Notes: generated from the letters alone by a model not told the origin. Numbered from the stretch's first letter, positions 46,920 through 58,355 are shown. The stretch: DNA of 64,000 nt from Perilla frutescens (GCA_026008535.1 BRKX01000006.1:8640501-8704500), one strand, 5' to 3'. Numbers and translations are program-made.

Positions 46920-46933
46920 AATTTGAGTGAGGA

Positions 46934-47117
46934 TGTTAGAATATATTATATGTACTTTTGTTATTAGGGTAAGCTTTGGCATACTTCTCATTACATAGAA
47001 TTCTTTTTTTCAAGTGACTTGTTCTATGCTTTACATTGAGTTAGTTTAAGATTAATCACCAAGCCTTTAGAATTTTGATTTGTTTAAAATTTCAAAATAT
47101 ATGAACTATAATTCTAA
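46934..47117 (+). repeat. Start of the copia 3' LTR
   Basis: TGTTAGAATATATTATATGTAC follows a degraded purine tract (GAGTGAGGA), the typical beginning of a copia LTR. Its right limit is unclear and may be at the Mutator-like element. Confidence 0.45.
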
Positions 47118-47127
47118 TAATTAAAAT

Positions 47128-48169
47128 GGCAAAACATATTATTAAGTTCCTATACTTTTATTTTATGTTTTATGAGGTCCTTATACATTTTTTTTCATTT
47201 TAATAGGTTTTTGTACTTTAATGTTTGATTTAATCAAATCCTTATATCATTACTCATTATTTCATTAAGTCCCTATACTACAATTATTTCATTTCAATAA
47301 GTCCTTATAGTGTTATATTTAATTACATCGAGTCCTTATTTATAGGATCTTCTATTAAAAAAAATAAAATATTATCAATTATTATTTATTAATCAAACTA
47401 CGTCTCATGTCCTAATTAGAATTTTATATAATTAATTATTATGTAAAAGAAAATCTTATAACCTCCTAGTAAAATACGTAAAAGCAAGAAAAATCAATTG
47501 ACCAAATGCTGCCAAAATTTGAGAATTCATGCGGCTACTCATTATTCTACTTAATTTTTTTTTTCATTTTTGTTGAACTTATTTTAATTTGTTGTTAATT
47601 AAACAGTGATTTGTATACATTTTCAAAAAATGAATTATAAATTTTTTATATTGAATAGACTGTACGTCTGTACGTGATTATTTTAGAGCAATTTTAATAA
47701 ATAATAAGTAGTCAGATTATTTTAAATTTTTAAAACGATCACAAACAGCATGCTTGTTGGTTGATTTATTTTTATTTTTTTGCTTTTTTACGCCATTTAT
47801 TTCGTAAGTTTTAATTGAGAGGTTATAAGTTTGTCTTCTTTTGTTTTTTGGAATAATGATATTCATATATAATTCCAATTAGATATGATGTGTAATTCAA
47901 TTAAATAATAATTGATTACATATTATTATTTAACGGAAAATTTAATCTACCGTTAATTTCGATGAACAAGAATCTCATGAAATTAAATATAAAAGTACAA
48001 TGATCTATTAAAACAAAACAAAAAAACTATACAAGGACTTAATAAAATAAAAAATAAAAATATAGGGACCAAATGAAATGAAACATAAAAATATAAGAGC
48101 CTATTAAAATGAAAAAAAATGTGGAAGGACCTCATGCAAAAATACAAGAACTTAAAAATATGTTTTCCC
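47128..48169. mobile_element. Long-TIR Mutator-like non-autonomous element
   Basis: The ends GGCAAAACATATT and (reverse complement) GGGAAAACATATT begin inverted repeats of roughly 200 bp that share AGGTCCTT, TTTTTTTTCATTTTAATAGG and TTTCATT.AAGTCC motifs. Flanks TAATTAAAAT (47118-47127) and TAATTTAAAG (48170-48179) fit a degenerate 9-bp target duplication. Non-coding. Confidence 0.6.
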
Positions 48170-48179
48170 TAATTTAAAG

Positions 48180-48728
48180 TGGCATGAAAAACAAATAAAA
48201 ATTCGGGAGTGATTTGATATGGATTGGATAACTGAAAAATAGAAATTGAATGGCTGATGTTATGCATGAATGGTAGCTGGCAATTAATGGCATGTGCTTG
48301 TAAGATGGGTGGCACGTGTTTGAACGGACCGTGGATTCTTGGTGTGATATTCATAGAATTTGTAGTTTCGTTTCGTATTCTAACTATGTGTATTTCAGAT
48401 TTTTAATAAATGATTTGTTGGACACTATTCATACTTAGCTTGTTCGTGAATTAGACTTATTATAGTATTAATTACATTGCAGTAGTACTAACGTACATTT
48501 AACCTCACATATGAGCTACTTCTATAAGATTTGTGAGAGACGTGGATCCATTGTTAAAAATATAAATTTAATTTTGTAATGACTCTTAAGTAAAACATCA
48601 ATTTTTAACGTATACGGGCGTAAGATATATAGTGATTTGAAATAAGAAAATTCTTTAATGTTATATACTCAATTTATTTCTAGATATATAATCCTAATAT
48701 ATATTTCTAATTTCTTCTACTTAATTCC
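48180..48728. other. Intergenic DNA
   Basis: No feature recognised. Confidence 0.5.
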
Positions 48729-48754
48729 TGACACTACAAGAATTTCACAATTTA

Positions 48755-49500
48755 GCGATGGAATTACCGACGCACTTTTTTCGGATCGTATTTTATGACG
48801 GACTAGTGATGGACTGTCCGTCGTTAATATTTCATGCAGATAAAATTGACGGGATTGGTTCCCGTGTTCGGTTAACGGCAGACTTACGACGGCATAAACG
48901 TCGTTATATATTACGACGGCTGTGGTCCGTCGTTAAGATCTAATATTTTAATTTTTTAAATAATATTAATAGCTAACGATGGACTGTGTCCGTCGTTATG
49001 TTATCTGCGTTTTTTTTAAATAATATTAATACTTAACGACAGATAGTGTCCGTCATTACATTTAAATATTTATTTTATTATAATAAATAATACGTAACGA
49101 CGGACTCTGTCCGTCATTATATTTATCCGCGTGTTTTTAAAAATAATATTAATAAGTAATGACGGAATTGTTTCGTCGTTACATTTAAATATTTATTTTA
49201 TTATAATAAATAATACGTAACGACGGACTCTGTCTGTCGTTAAATTTATCCGCATGTTTTTAAAAATAATATTAATAAATAACGACGGACTTGTTCCGTC
49301 ATTATGTTTAAATATTTACCTTTTTATAATAAATAATACATAACGACGGACTCGGTCCATCGTTAAGTTGGTCTGGGTTTTTCTTAAAAAAAAATAATAT
49401 TAATGCTAATGACGGACAGTGTTGTCGTTAACTTTAGCGGATATTTTTTTAAAAATATTTTAATAGTTTACGACGGACGTTGTCGTCGTTAATGCCGTCA
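48755..49500. repeat. Left subterminal repeat array of CACTA 2
   Basis: About a dozen ACGACGGAC / GTCCGTCGTTA motifs in both orientations lie in units of roughly 60 bp separated by TAATATTAATA spacers. In the En/Spm system such motifs bind the TNPA protein. Confidence 0.85.
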
Positions 49501-49631
49501 GTAAAATCCGATATAGAAACTGCTTCTTCTTCCCCTACCTCATTTCATTTCTGCTGCCCAAACCCAAAAATCACCGTCGATTTCAGCCCTCCGATCCCTC
49601 GCCGTGCTGCCGTCCGCCGCCACTCTCAATC

Positions 49632-49896
49632 TCGATCTCTCTCTTCCTCTCCCTCTCACCATCTTCCTCTCCATCCCTTTCTCTTTCTCTCTCTGCACGC
49701 GGAGAACCACCACCGCCACAGCCGAGCTCCGCTGCCTCCACCGTCCGTCGCTGCTCCCCTCTCACTCTTGATCTCCCTCTTCCTCTCCCTCTCACCATCT
49801 TCTTTTCCCTCCCTTTCTCTTTCTCTCTCTGCATGCGGAGAACCACCACCACCACAGCCGAGCTCCGCCGTCCGACGCTGCTCCCCTCTCACTCTC
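49632..49896 (+). repeat. 136-bp tandem duplication in CT-rich leader
   Basis: Two units share CTCTCACCATCTTC, GGAGAACCACCACC, CACAGCCGAGCTCCG and TCGCTGCTCCCCTCTC or close variants. They lie in a CT-rich region upstream of the CACTA gene. The open frame here comes from the composition. Confidence 0.8.
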
Positions 49897-49926
49897 GATC
49901 TCTATCTGCCTCGGCAAGTCATTCTC

Positions 49927-49929
<3 letters not shown>

Positions 49930-49990
<61 letters not shown>
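49930..49990. repeat. (CT)n microsatellite
   Basis: About 30 uninterrupted CT units. Confidence 0.95.
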
Positions 49991-49993
<3 letters not shown>

Positions 49994-50040
49994 CCTCAAT
50001 TCTTAAATTAGGGCTTTTAGTTGATGAATGGTTATTATGA

Positions 50041-50335
50041 TGATGATGAATGTATATCTAGAAATTAGGGCTTTTAGTTGGAATTTAGGGCATATTATTG
50101 ATTGAGGGCAAATTATTGATTTAGGGTTGAGGATTAAAAAATTGGAATTTAGGGCTTTTAGTTGATGAATGTTTATGATGATGATGATGATGATGATGAA
50201 TATATATATCTAGAAATTAGGGCTTTTAATTGGAATTTACGGCATACTATTGATTTAGGGTAGATTATTGATTTAGGGTTGAGGATTGCAAAACTGGAAT
50301 TTAGGGTAGATTATTGATTTAGGGCTTGTAGTTGG
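50041..50335. repeat. 152-bp tandem repeat in CACTA 2 intron/leader
   Basis: TCTAGAAATTAGGGCTTTT at 50057 and 50209 begins two similar units that also contain ATTGATTTAGGGTTGAGGATT. A (GAT)n run precedes the second unit. Confidence 0.8.
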
Positions 50336-51253
50336 AGTATAAATTAATAGATAATTGTTACTTATCATATAATCTAATTTGCTCATAAAATATTAATTTC
50401 TTATAGTTTTGCGGATTCATGATTCTTGGGCACTGTTTTGTACACTGCTACTGATAAGAGGTTAGTCAATAGGTTTAGAATAAAAAATGCTAAGTATGCC
50501 AATTATATTAGATTTATATTAAATATGCTAAGTATGCCAATTATATTAAATTTATACAATTATCATGCAAAGTATGTTAATTTTGTTTAATTTATTTGGG
50601 AAATTTAAGATAAGTATGTTATTTAGGCTAAGTATGTTAATTATGCAATTATCATGCCAATCATGTTCAATTGATTTAGGTAATTTAGGCTAATTAAGTA
50701 TGTTATTTATGCAATTGTCATGCTAAGTATGCAAATTTTGTGAAATTTATTTGAGAAATTTAGGCTAAGTATGATATTTCTGGATTATCATACTTTATTG
50801 AATTGTTGGTTTTTGTTTGGGATGAGGGCCTCTGGATCCATCTTAATTGAATTGTTGGTTTTTGTTTGAGATGAGGGCCCCTGGATCCCTCTTTTGATCA
50901 TTGATTAGAAGAATATAAATCAATTAGCATAGAGTCGAGAATTTGGGACTAGGAAATTCATATAGGTGCTGCCGAAATTTTTTAAAAAAATTAGGTATTT
51001 TATTTTTTATATTAAATATATGTAAATTATTGAATTGTTGGTGTTTGTTGGTGTTGTTTTTTTATAATCGATTAGAAAAACATAGATCAATTAGCGTAGA
51101 GTCGAGAACTTGGGACTAGAAAATTCACATAAGTGCTGCCGAAATTTTTTTAAAAAAATAGTGCTATTTTTTTAATAAATTATTTTTATATTTAATTGAA
51201 CGATAATCAGTACGTATTTTACGATCAAATATTTTAGAAATTAGCCTTCTACA

Positions 51254-51466
51254 ATGAGTCTAGATCGTGACTGGATGTACCGGCGATACCTTCATAACGG
51301 TGCTTTGAATCCGGACTTCCTTATTGGACTTGATTCTTTCATCGAGTTTTCCTGCAATCAACCGTCCTTCATGAGTGTAGACACGATTAAGTGTCCCTGT
51401 CGTAAGTGTAAGAATATTCTATTTCAAACGTCGTCTATTCTTAGACTACACGTGCCAAAGAAATGA
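51254..51466 (+). CDS. Transposase-associated domain fragment (CACTA 2)
   Basis: A 70-residue frame begins SLDRDWMYRRYLHNG and holds CPCRKCKN near its end, the pattern of the plant transposase-associated domain (PF13963) that normally forms the N-terminal part of CACTA TNPD transposases. Here it stops shortly after the Cys cluster, and no Transposase_21 domain follows, so it is a leftover first exon. No function is predicted on its own. Confidence 0.65.
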   Translation: MSLDRDWMYRRYLHNGALNPDFLIGLDSFIEFSCNQPSFMSVDTIKCPCRKCKNILFQTSSILRLHVPKK

Positions 51467-51576
51467 TTTGTGCACAATTATCGTGTATGGATTGATATAT
51501 AGATATTTTATGATTCAAGTACTTAGTACTCCAGAAATTTGATAACTTCATAAACTAACGTTGATATGATTTTGCA

Positions 51577-52980
51577 GATGCAGGGAGGTGGTAGTACTTC
51601 AGCTGGAGGTTCATCATCGTCATCTGTGGGCCTAAGCGGCCCAGTTGGTGTTATCTTACTATCCGAGTCATCACTGCCTGATGTTGATGTGTAGGGGCGT
51701 CGTCATTGTTGGCTTCAGGATGGGTATGTTGAATTAGATAGTTGAATATTTTTTTACAGATAATTATTTTTATTATTCTAATATTCTAATATCTTTATTA
51801 TTTTGTACATTTGGAAGCCAATTGATGTCGAGTTATCCCACCTCAGCCACCATCACATCCAGCTTCAAGAAGTATTTGCATCCGAGAAGCTACACCTGGA
51901 AGATGGTGCCCCCTGAGAAGAGGCAAGCATATAGGGAGGAGTTTCAGATATCTTATTATTATATATTTTATTTTAAAATGTTATATAAGTTTAGTATTTT
52001 CATATGTTCTCAATATGTTGCAGAAGAGTGGTTTTGGGATCCCACTTTGGAGGATGTCATTTGGGCAGCATGGGAGATCACGGCTCCTCAGAGATATAGA
52101 GACATGGTCCATTACTTCAAGAAGGATAGGACCAAAGGCTGCCCTCCATTCATGCCAGTTGAGATGTGGGAGGGCTTCAAGGCGTATTGGGACAGTGATG
52201 CCTTCAAGAAGAAGTCAGTGATCGCATCGAAGAATCGTCTGAGTGAGCTCGATAGTCCTGGCACAGGTATTGTGAAGCATCGAGGAGGCTCTCAGAGTAC
52301 AGTTGCACATGCTGCGGCTTTGGTATGCAATTAAATTATTTATTTATTTTTTTTAATATGTTTGTGCTAACATGTCTATCCAATAGGCTAAGAAGAAGGG
52401 CGTGCAGCCCAATGACGTGGCGTGGGAGACATTCAGGAGGCTGCACGACAATCATGATTGATCTCACACAGATGGGAAGTCTGCTCGTATAGCTGTAAGT
52501 TAATTTATCAATATTTATAAATTTATTAATAACATAGAAATTAAATATTTAATAATTCTTATTTGATATTGTGAATAGCCTGATGTATTGGCTAGGGTTG
52601 AGGAGTTGAGCCAGCCGACTCCTAGCACAGATGAGGCGCCACCACCAGTGGACATGAGCGCCATATATGTCGACGCTGCTCTCTGGCACTCGAAGAAGAA
52701 TCGGGTGTTTTGGCTCGGTAGTCGATCACGGAGTTATTCAACTCCTAGCGTCTCATCTGCAGCTCCTCCACAGCCCGACACTCAAGCTGCCATCAGGGCT
52801 CTCCAGGAGAAGATGGACGCCCAGCAGGCGGCTCTCCAGGAGAAGATGGACGCACAGGCAGCGCTTTTCTAAGCCCAGCAGGAGAAGATCGATCAGCAGC
52901 AGGAGATGCTATGCCAGCAGGCCGAGATGTTCGAGCTGATGTGGGCGCAGTTTAGGGGCCCTTCTCCATCTTCATCTTGA
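51577..52980 (+). pseudogene. TNPA-like / Transposase_24 gene of CACTA 2
   Basis: Exons separated by short AT-rich introns encode a Gly/Ser-rich start (from the ATG at 51577, with an in-frame TAG at 51691), a region with HPRSYTWKMVPPEKR (near 51875), and EEWFWDPTLEDVIWAAWE then RYRDMVHYFKKDR (52023-52130). FMPVEMWEGFKAYW and KKSVIASKNR (52155-52240) follow, then PDVLARVEELSQ (52580), FWLGSRSRS and a Gln-rich coiled coil (52790-52950) containing a TAA at 52870. This matches the plant Ptta/En/Spm transposase family (PF03004), whose members bind subterminal motifs. Two stops suggest it is no longer functional. Confidence 0.68.
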
Positions 52981-53169
52981 CATTACTATTATTTTTTGTA
53001 TTTTATACACTCTTTATTATATTTTATGACATTTTATGTATTTTATTGGAGATTTATATATATTATTTTACATGTTTATTAAAGTTCTTCCATAATTTAT
53101 TTACAAACAATAATCAAAATTACAAAAAAAATACAAATAAATAAAAATATAAAAAATATAAAAAAAAAA

Positions 53170-53600
53170 CATTAACGACGGACTTCTGCCGTCGTTAAAT
53201 TATTCCGATTTTTATTTTTTATTTATTTTTAAAACTTAACGACAGACATATTCCGTCGTTAAATTATTCCGTTTTTTTATTTTTTATTTATTTTTAATTA
53301 TTAACGACGGGTCCGTCGTTAAATTATTCTGATTTTTATTTTTTATTTATTTTTAATTGTTAACGACGGACTATTTCCGTCGGTATGGCCGTTTTAAGAA
53401 ATAACGACTGTAGACGACATAAGACTTAACGACGGACACATTCCGTCGTTATGGCCGTCGTTACGATCAACGACTGACATTTTCTGTCGTTAGTTTGGTT
53501 TGCTGACTAAAGACCTAACGACGGCCACAGTCCGTCGTTATTCCGTCGGTAGTTAAAATTAATAACGACGGTAAATATGTGTATACTGACGGAATATTCC
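53170..53600. repeat. Right subterminal repeat array of CACTA 2
   Basis: Repeated TTAACGACGG and CCGTCGTTA motifs lie in units with TTTTTATTTTTTATTT spacers, a counterpart of the left array. Confidence 0.85.
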
Positions 53601-53631
53601 GTCAGTAATCATCGAATTTTTTGTAGTGTGA

Positions 53632-54059
53632 ACGAAATTCTTGCTAATTCATGTAATACATTTAGTATTTCAATTCATGTTTCATGATTAAATTTATGAT
53701 TTTAATACTAAATATTACAAAAAAATAGTTAATGATAACATAAATGACTAGTCATCTTTATCAACAAAAGATTGAAAATTTTAAAAATTATAAAATAATC
53801 AATTATTAACTAAAAAAATTAAGTACTAAAAATTATATATATATATATACCCTAATTAGATAGAATTAATCGTAATTAACAATTATAAAATAAATTATAA
53901 TACAATAAATTGAAATTGATGAAAGAATAAAAGTTAAAATAAAAATTTTAATTGTATAATACGGGTCATTTAGAATCCTAGATGTGGAATACAAGATTCC
54001 ATATTTGGTTTCTGATTTTTGTAAGGTCTACATGTAGAGCTAGATTTGTGTGTATTAAG
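53632..54059. other. Intergenic AT-rich DNA
   Basis: No feature recognised. Confidence 0.5.
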
Positions 54060-54330
54060 TGCACCATCAGATGCGTCGATTGGGTCAACGTCAAAATCAG
54101 TATCAATTATAACACTAAAAAATATCGGTCAAAAGCGCAAAAGTATCATATACATGCTATCAGGTAAAAAAATAAATAAAAAAATTTCATCAAAATCAGT
54201 ATTAACCATAATACTATTAAGTATCATTCAAAATTTAAAAAGTATCACATGTGTCCTTAAAAAATATCACATGTGTCGTCATTATTATTTTTTAACGGAT
54301 TACATTGATCCATGTTGACCATCTGATATA
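54060..54330. mobile_element. Interspersed MITE-like repeat, copy 2
   Basis: The interior (AAAATCAGTATCAA.TATAACACTAAAAA..., AAAAGTATCA, ATCACATGTGTC) matches the order found at 11100-11310. Termini contain GGGTCAACG and GTTGACCATC. Non-coding. Confidence 0.55.
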
Positions 54331-54528
54331 ACATTATATACAACTGGTGTTGAGAAATTTTTGGCTGCATAATGCGAATGACGAGATGAATAATACTAAA
54401 ATGATTGCCACAGCCACACGGCTAATGTGATGGTACAACCGCCCAAGAGAAGAGGAATTAAAATTCTACAAAATTAAGGGCACAAATTGATATGATTAAG
54501 GAAAATATGTGGAAAATGAAATTGCACT

Positions 54529-55013
54529 TAGGGATGTGAGTGAGTAGAGTAGAGTACGGATATGCCTTTTCCATACCCTACCCTAATATAAAATGTCCTA
54601 CCCATACCCTATCCTATTATCCTATTTTTTATAGCGGGTAGGGTACGGGTATTACTCTACGGGTAATTGGATACCCGCGGGTAAAACAGGTTACCGGTTT
54701 ATATTTATTTAATAATATATCACAATAAAAACATTCCCAAAAATACGAAAAAAATTAATAGATGAGTTCTTTTGTCAAAATATAACCAATACAAACAAAT
54801 CAAATTCTTGTGATGCCACCATAACAACAAAACTAGAAGATTAATTAAAAAAGTATATATATATATATATATATTTAATATGTTAGGGTAATTGGGTAAA
54901 ACCTTAATCTCATACCTTATCCTTACCCTAATAAAATTTAACGGGTGCGGGTAGTACCCTACCCATTATCCGAATCTGATAATTTTACCCTACGGGTAAA
55001 GTTTACATCCCTA
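54529..55013. mobile_element. hAT-type MITE upstream of UGT copy 3
   Basis: The left end TAGGGATGTGAGTG and reverse-complement right end TAGGGATGTAAACT are inverted repeats. The flanks ATTGCACT (54521-54528) and ATTGCACG (55014-55021) form an 8-bp duplication with one mismatch. The interior is rich in TACCCTACCC / GGGTAGGGTA motifs. It ends about 395 bp before the TATA box of UGT copy 3. Confidence 0.8.
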
Positions 55014-55407
55014 ATTGCACGTATCTAGATATGATAAAACCATTCTAAATTAGTATACTCTTCTGATAATTCCGATTAAAACAATATTTTTATATGTGTT
55101 GGAGACGCTATACTTGAAGTATATATATTTTTATTTTATTTTTTCTTCTTGATTTTGACGATTAGTTGACAACAAACTTCAGCTTGAAATTGCAATCGTT
55201 GTCGTTACTTGTGTATTTGGTAGATGAGGAATTAAAGACAGGAAAGATGCACTAACTATCCACTTAAAAAATGTTATTGTAAATGTGTATTTTCACATAT
55301 TCTAAATAGTAATGTACCAAAACAAACACTTACTCATAAGTCGCACTATCTTCTAAGCATATATAAGTAAAATAAAATATGTAATTATATGATCTCTTCT
55401 CTGAGAC

Positions 55408-55420
55408 CTATAAATATATA
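55408..55420 (+). promoter_or_regulatory. TATA box of UGT copy 3
   Basis: CTATAAATATATA lies 67-79 bp before the ATG, with a CA-rich leader. Confidence 0.65.
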
Positions 55421-55486
55421 GCTCACACTACTGAGATCGATCACCATCTCCATAAACTACCAAACCAAAACAAAATTTCCACAAAA

Positions 55487-56818
55487 ATGGTCCGCCGCCG
55501 CGTGCTGCTAGCAACGTTTCCGGCGCAAGGCCACATAAATCCCGCCCTCCAATTCGCCAAGAGACTCCTAAAAGCCGGCACTGACGTCACGTTTTTCACG
55601 AGCGTTTATGCATGGCGCCGCATGGCCAACACAGCCTCCGCCGCTGCCGGAAACCCACCGGGCCTCGACTTCGTGGCGTTCTCCGACGGCTACGACGACG
55701 GGCTGAAGCCCGGCGGCGACGGGAAGCGCTACATGTCCGAGATGAAAGCCCGCGGCTCCGAGGCCTTAAGAAACCTCCTTCTCAACAACGACGACGTCAC
55801 TTTCGTCGTCTACTCCCACCTCTTTGCATGGGCGGCGGAGGTGGCGCGTTTGTCCCACGTCCCGACCGCCCTTCTCTGGGTCGAGCCCGCCACCGTGCTG
55901 TGCATATACCACTTCTACTTCAACGGCTACGCAGACGAGATCGACGCCGGTTCCAATGAAATTCAGCTCCCTCGGCTTCCATCCCTGGAGCAGCGCGATC
56001 TTCCGACGTTTCTGCTGCCTGCGACGCCGGAGAGATTCCGGTTGATGATGAAGGAGAAGCTGGAAACTTTAGACGGTGAAGAGAAGGCGAAAGTATTGGT
56101 GAACACGTTTGATGCGTTGGAGCCCGATGCACTCACGGCTATTGATAGGTATGAGTTGATCGGGATCGGGCCGTTGATTCCCTCCGCCTTCTTGGACGGC
56201 GAAGATCCCTCCGAAACGTCTTACGGCGGCGATCTTTTCGAAAAATCGGAGGAGAATAACTGCGTGGAGTGGTTGAACTCGAAGCCGAAATCTTCGGTGG
56301 TGTATGTGTCGTTTGGGAGCGTTTTGAGGTTTCCAAAGGCACAAATGGAAGAGATTGGGAAAGGGCTATTAGCCTGCGGAAGGCCCTTTTTATGGATGAT
56401 ACGAGAACAGAAGAATGACGACGGCGAAGAAGAAGAAGAAGAAGAAGAGTTGAGTTGCATTGGGGAATTGAAAAAAATGGGGAAAATAGTGTCGTGGTGC
56501 TCGCAGTTGGAGGTTCTGGCGCACCCTGCGTTGGGATGTTTCGTGACGCATTGTGGGTGGAACTCGGCTGTGGAGAGCTTGAGTTGCGGGATTCCGGTGG
56601 TGGCGGTGCCGCAGTGGTTTGATCAGACGACGAATGCGAAGCTGATTGAGGATGCGTGGGGGACAGGGGTGAGAGTGAGAATGAATGAAGGGGGTGGGGT
56701 TGATGGATGTGAGATAGAAAGGTGTGTGGAGATGGTGATGGATGGGGGTGACAAGACCAAACTAGTGAGAGAAAATGCCATCAAATGGAAGACTTTGGCC
56801 AGACAAGCCATGGGATAG
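55487..56818 (+). CDS. Anthocyanin 5-O-glucosyltransferase-like UGT75C, C-terminally truncated
   Basis: Single-exon family-1 glycosyltransferase of 443 residues. From memory it is very similar to Perilla anthocyanin 5-O-glucosyltransferase, which adds glucose to the 5-hydroxyl of anthocyanidin 3-glucosides in the cytosol. Visible features are FPAQGHINP with His16, VVYSHLFAWA where other UGTs have the catalytic Asp, a run of 8 Glu (about residues 310-320), and a PSPG box at residues 337-380 (WCSQ...HCGWNS...WFDQ) ending in Gln. The frame stops at TAG 56816-56818, directly after ARQAMG. The next bases encode DGSSLNNLNAFLRQVAHF and then a TAA at 56873-56875. Copies 1 and 2 have Glu-Asp-Gly at this point, so the TAG replaces a Glu codon (GAG to TAG). 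The full length would be 462 residues. Loss of the last 19 residues may impair the enzyme but leaves both Rossmann-like domains. Confidence 0.9.
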   Translation: MVRRRVLLATFPAQGHINPALQFAKRLLKAGTDVTFFTSVYAWRRMANTASAAAGNPPGLDFVAFSDGYDDGLKPGGDGKRYMSEMKARGSEALRNLLLNNDDVTFVVYSHLFAWAAEVARLSHVPTALLWVEPATVLCIYHFYFNGYADEIDAGSNEIQLPRLPSLEQRDLPTFLLPATPERFRLMMKEKLETLDGEEKAKVLVNTFDALEPDALTAIDRYELIGIGPLIPSAFLDGEDPSETSYGGDLFEKSEENNCVEWLNSKPKSSVVYVSFGSVLRFPKAQMEEIGKGLLACGRPFLWMIREQKNDDGEEEEEEEELSCIGELKKMGKIVSWCSQLEVLAHPALGCFVTHCGWNSAVESLSCGIPVVAVPQWFDQTTNAKLIEDAWGTGVRVRMNEGGGVDGCEIERCVEMVMDGGDKTKLVRENAIKWKTLARQAMG

Positions 56819-56875
56819 GATGGATCTTCACTCAACAATCTCAACGCCTTTCTTCGTCAAGTTGCACACTTTTAA

Positions 56876-58355
56876 TCTGCTCAAACAGCGGTTCAAATAA
56901 ATATCCCCTTCCACTTCTTTCTATTTCACTACCAGTAATATAAATAACTATGGTTAACATTTTATCAACAAAAATTATAAATTATGAAATAATAAATTAC
57001 AATAAAGTATTTGTAATTGAAAAAACTACAATTTAAATACTAAAAAATTTATAAATCCTAATTAGGTGAAATGAACTCTAATTAACATTAATTAATTGTA
57101 AATTTAAACTAAAACCCATAAACTGAAACTGAAGAAAAAATACAAAAAAAAATCATAATTTAAAAGTGTAACACATAAATTGCAATGGGAAATCTCATAC
57201 CCTTAAAATAGCTACTCTAGATGCTACTCTCCATAGAGCCCAAAATGATAATTTTGGGAAAGTCCAATACTAGACTGAGGTCAAGTCCCGTGAGATCGAA
57301 CACATGAGGTCATACCGTGGAGGTCGGCAGGCTACTGAACGGTGGTAAAACCCTACTATAGATAAAAGGGAGGACTAAGTCAAAACCTTTCTATAGATAA
57401 AAGGACCAAGTCAAAATTCTAGAGGGGATCGAGGAGAATTCTATAGGGTTAGGGAGGAGTTATAGAATTCAGGATAAATAGCGCATAGAAGGGATGAAGA
57501 AAGGTATTGAAAACAACCTATGAACATTCCATCTTGAATTCATATTAATTAAAGGCGAACGAAAAACACCCAGGCAGAGGAACACCATTGCCGAAATATT
57601 ATATCATAACCTCTTAACTCCTTAATTTTATTCTTCTATTTATACCGTCATTATTAAACTGATTTCCATTTGATCCTGACTTGAGCATCAGAGTCCACCC
57701 GGCTGTCAATTCCTCGACGGTCCTTTAGCTTCACGTATTTTTTTTTCTTTGTTTTGTAGAAAGAGAGCATAAAAGACATCAATTTTTTTCTCTGTTGAAG
57801 ATTCAACATGAATTATTTGGTGATTTGTTTCATTGTGAACGGTGATTGAAAAAGGAAGAAGAAAACTAAACAAAGTTTGGTTTTACTGAGAATTGTTATA
57901 ATTTGGTGGTGTTTTATGATTTGGAGTATTTGAGAGTGATCAACTCATTTGGTCCAAGCTGAGTCACATAGCCAAATATTTCCCTACCTATCCAAAGAGC
58001 CTACATTACAACCAAATATAAAGTTCTTTTTTATTTTTAGTTTAAGCATATATTTCAGTGGTAGAGAGATAGACGATTTGCAAGCCTATGGTAGATTTTT
58101 GTGTATATTCTAATTTGAGAGTACACTCTATACACTCGAGTATATAGTGAATTTTTCCTATTTACCTTTCGAGAGGTGTATAATTCCAATAAAATTGATT
58201 GATGTGCTATTAACTTTATCTGTCTAATCTTTCCATGTTCAGTTTGATGAATATGGAGAAAATATGAGGCAAGTATTGTGATCATCACTTCATGTATTCT
58301 CTTTTCTTTTCTTTGTTATTGCTCGGGGTGTGCAACAGTTTAAGTTTGGGGATTT
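56876..58355. other. Intergenic DNA downstream of UGT copy 3
   Basis: No gene. A GC-richer part at 57210-57480 repeats CTATAGATAAAAGG twice (57357 and 57393). 58290-58355 ends in the purine-rich AAGTTTGGGGATT, a probable polypurine tract of the LTR that follows. Confidence 0.45.

Larger units (their letters stand above)
48732..53628 (+). mobile_element. CACTA element 2
   Basis: It starts CACTACAAGAATTTC, and its right end is the inverse of CACTACAAAAAATTCG. The perfect 3-bp duplication TGA is on both sides (48729-48731 and 53629-53631). The termini hold dense arrays of TAACGACGGAC / GTCCGTCGTTA. The interior encodes a transposase-associated domain fragment and a Transposase_24-like gene on the + strand. 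The main TNPD transposase is absent, so movement would need help from another copy. Confidence 0.93.

Noticed and set aside
49480..50040. 186-codon open frame in CACTA 2
   Set aside because: It is translated CT-rich tandem repeat and microsatellite in a leader region, with no domain.
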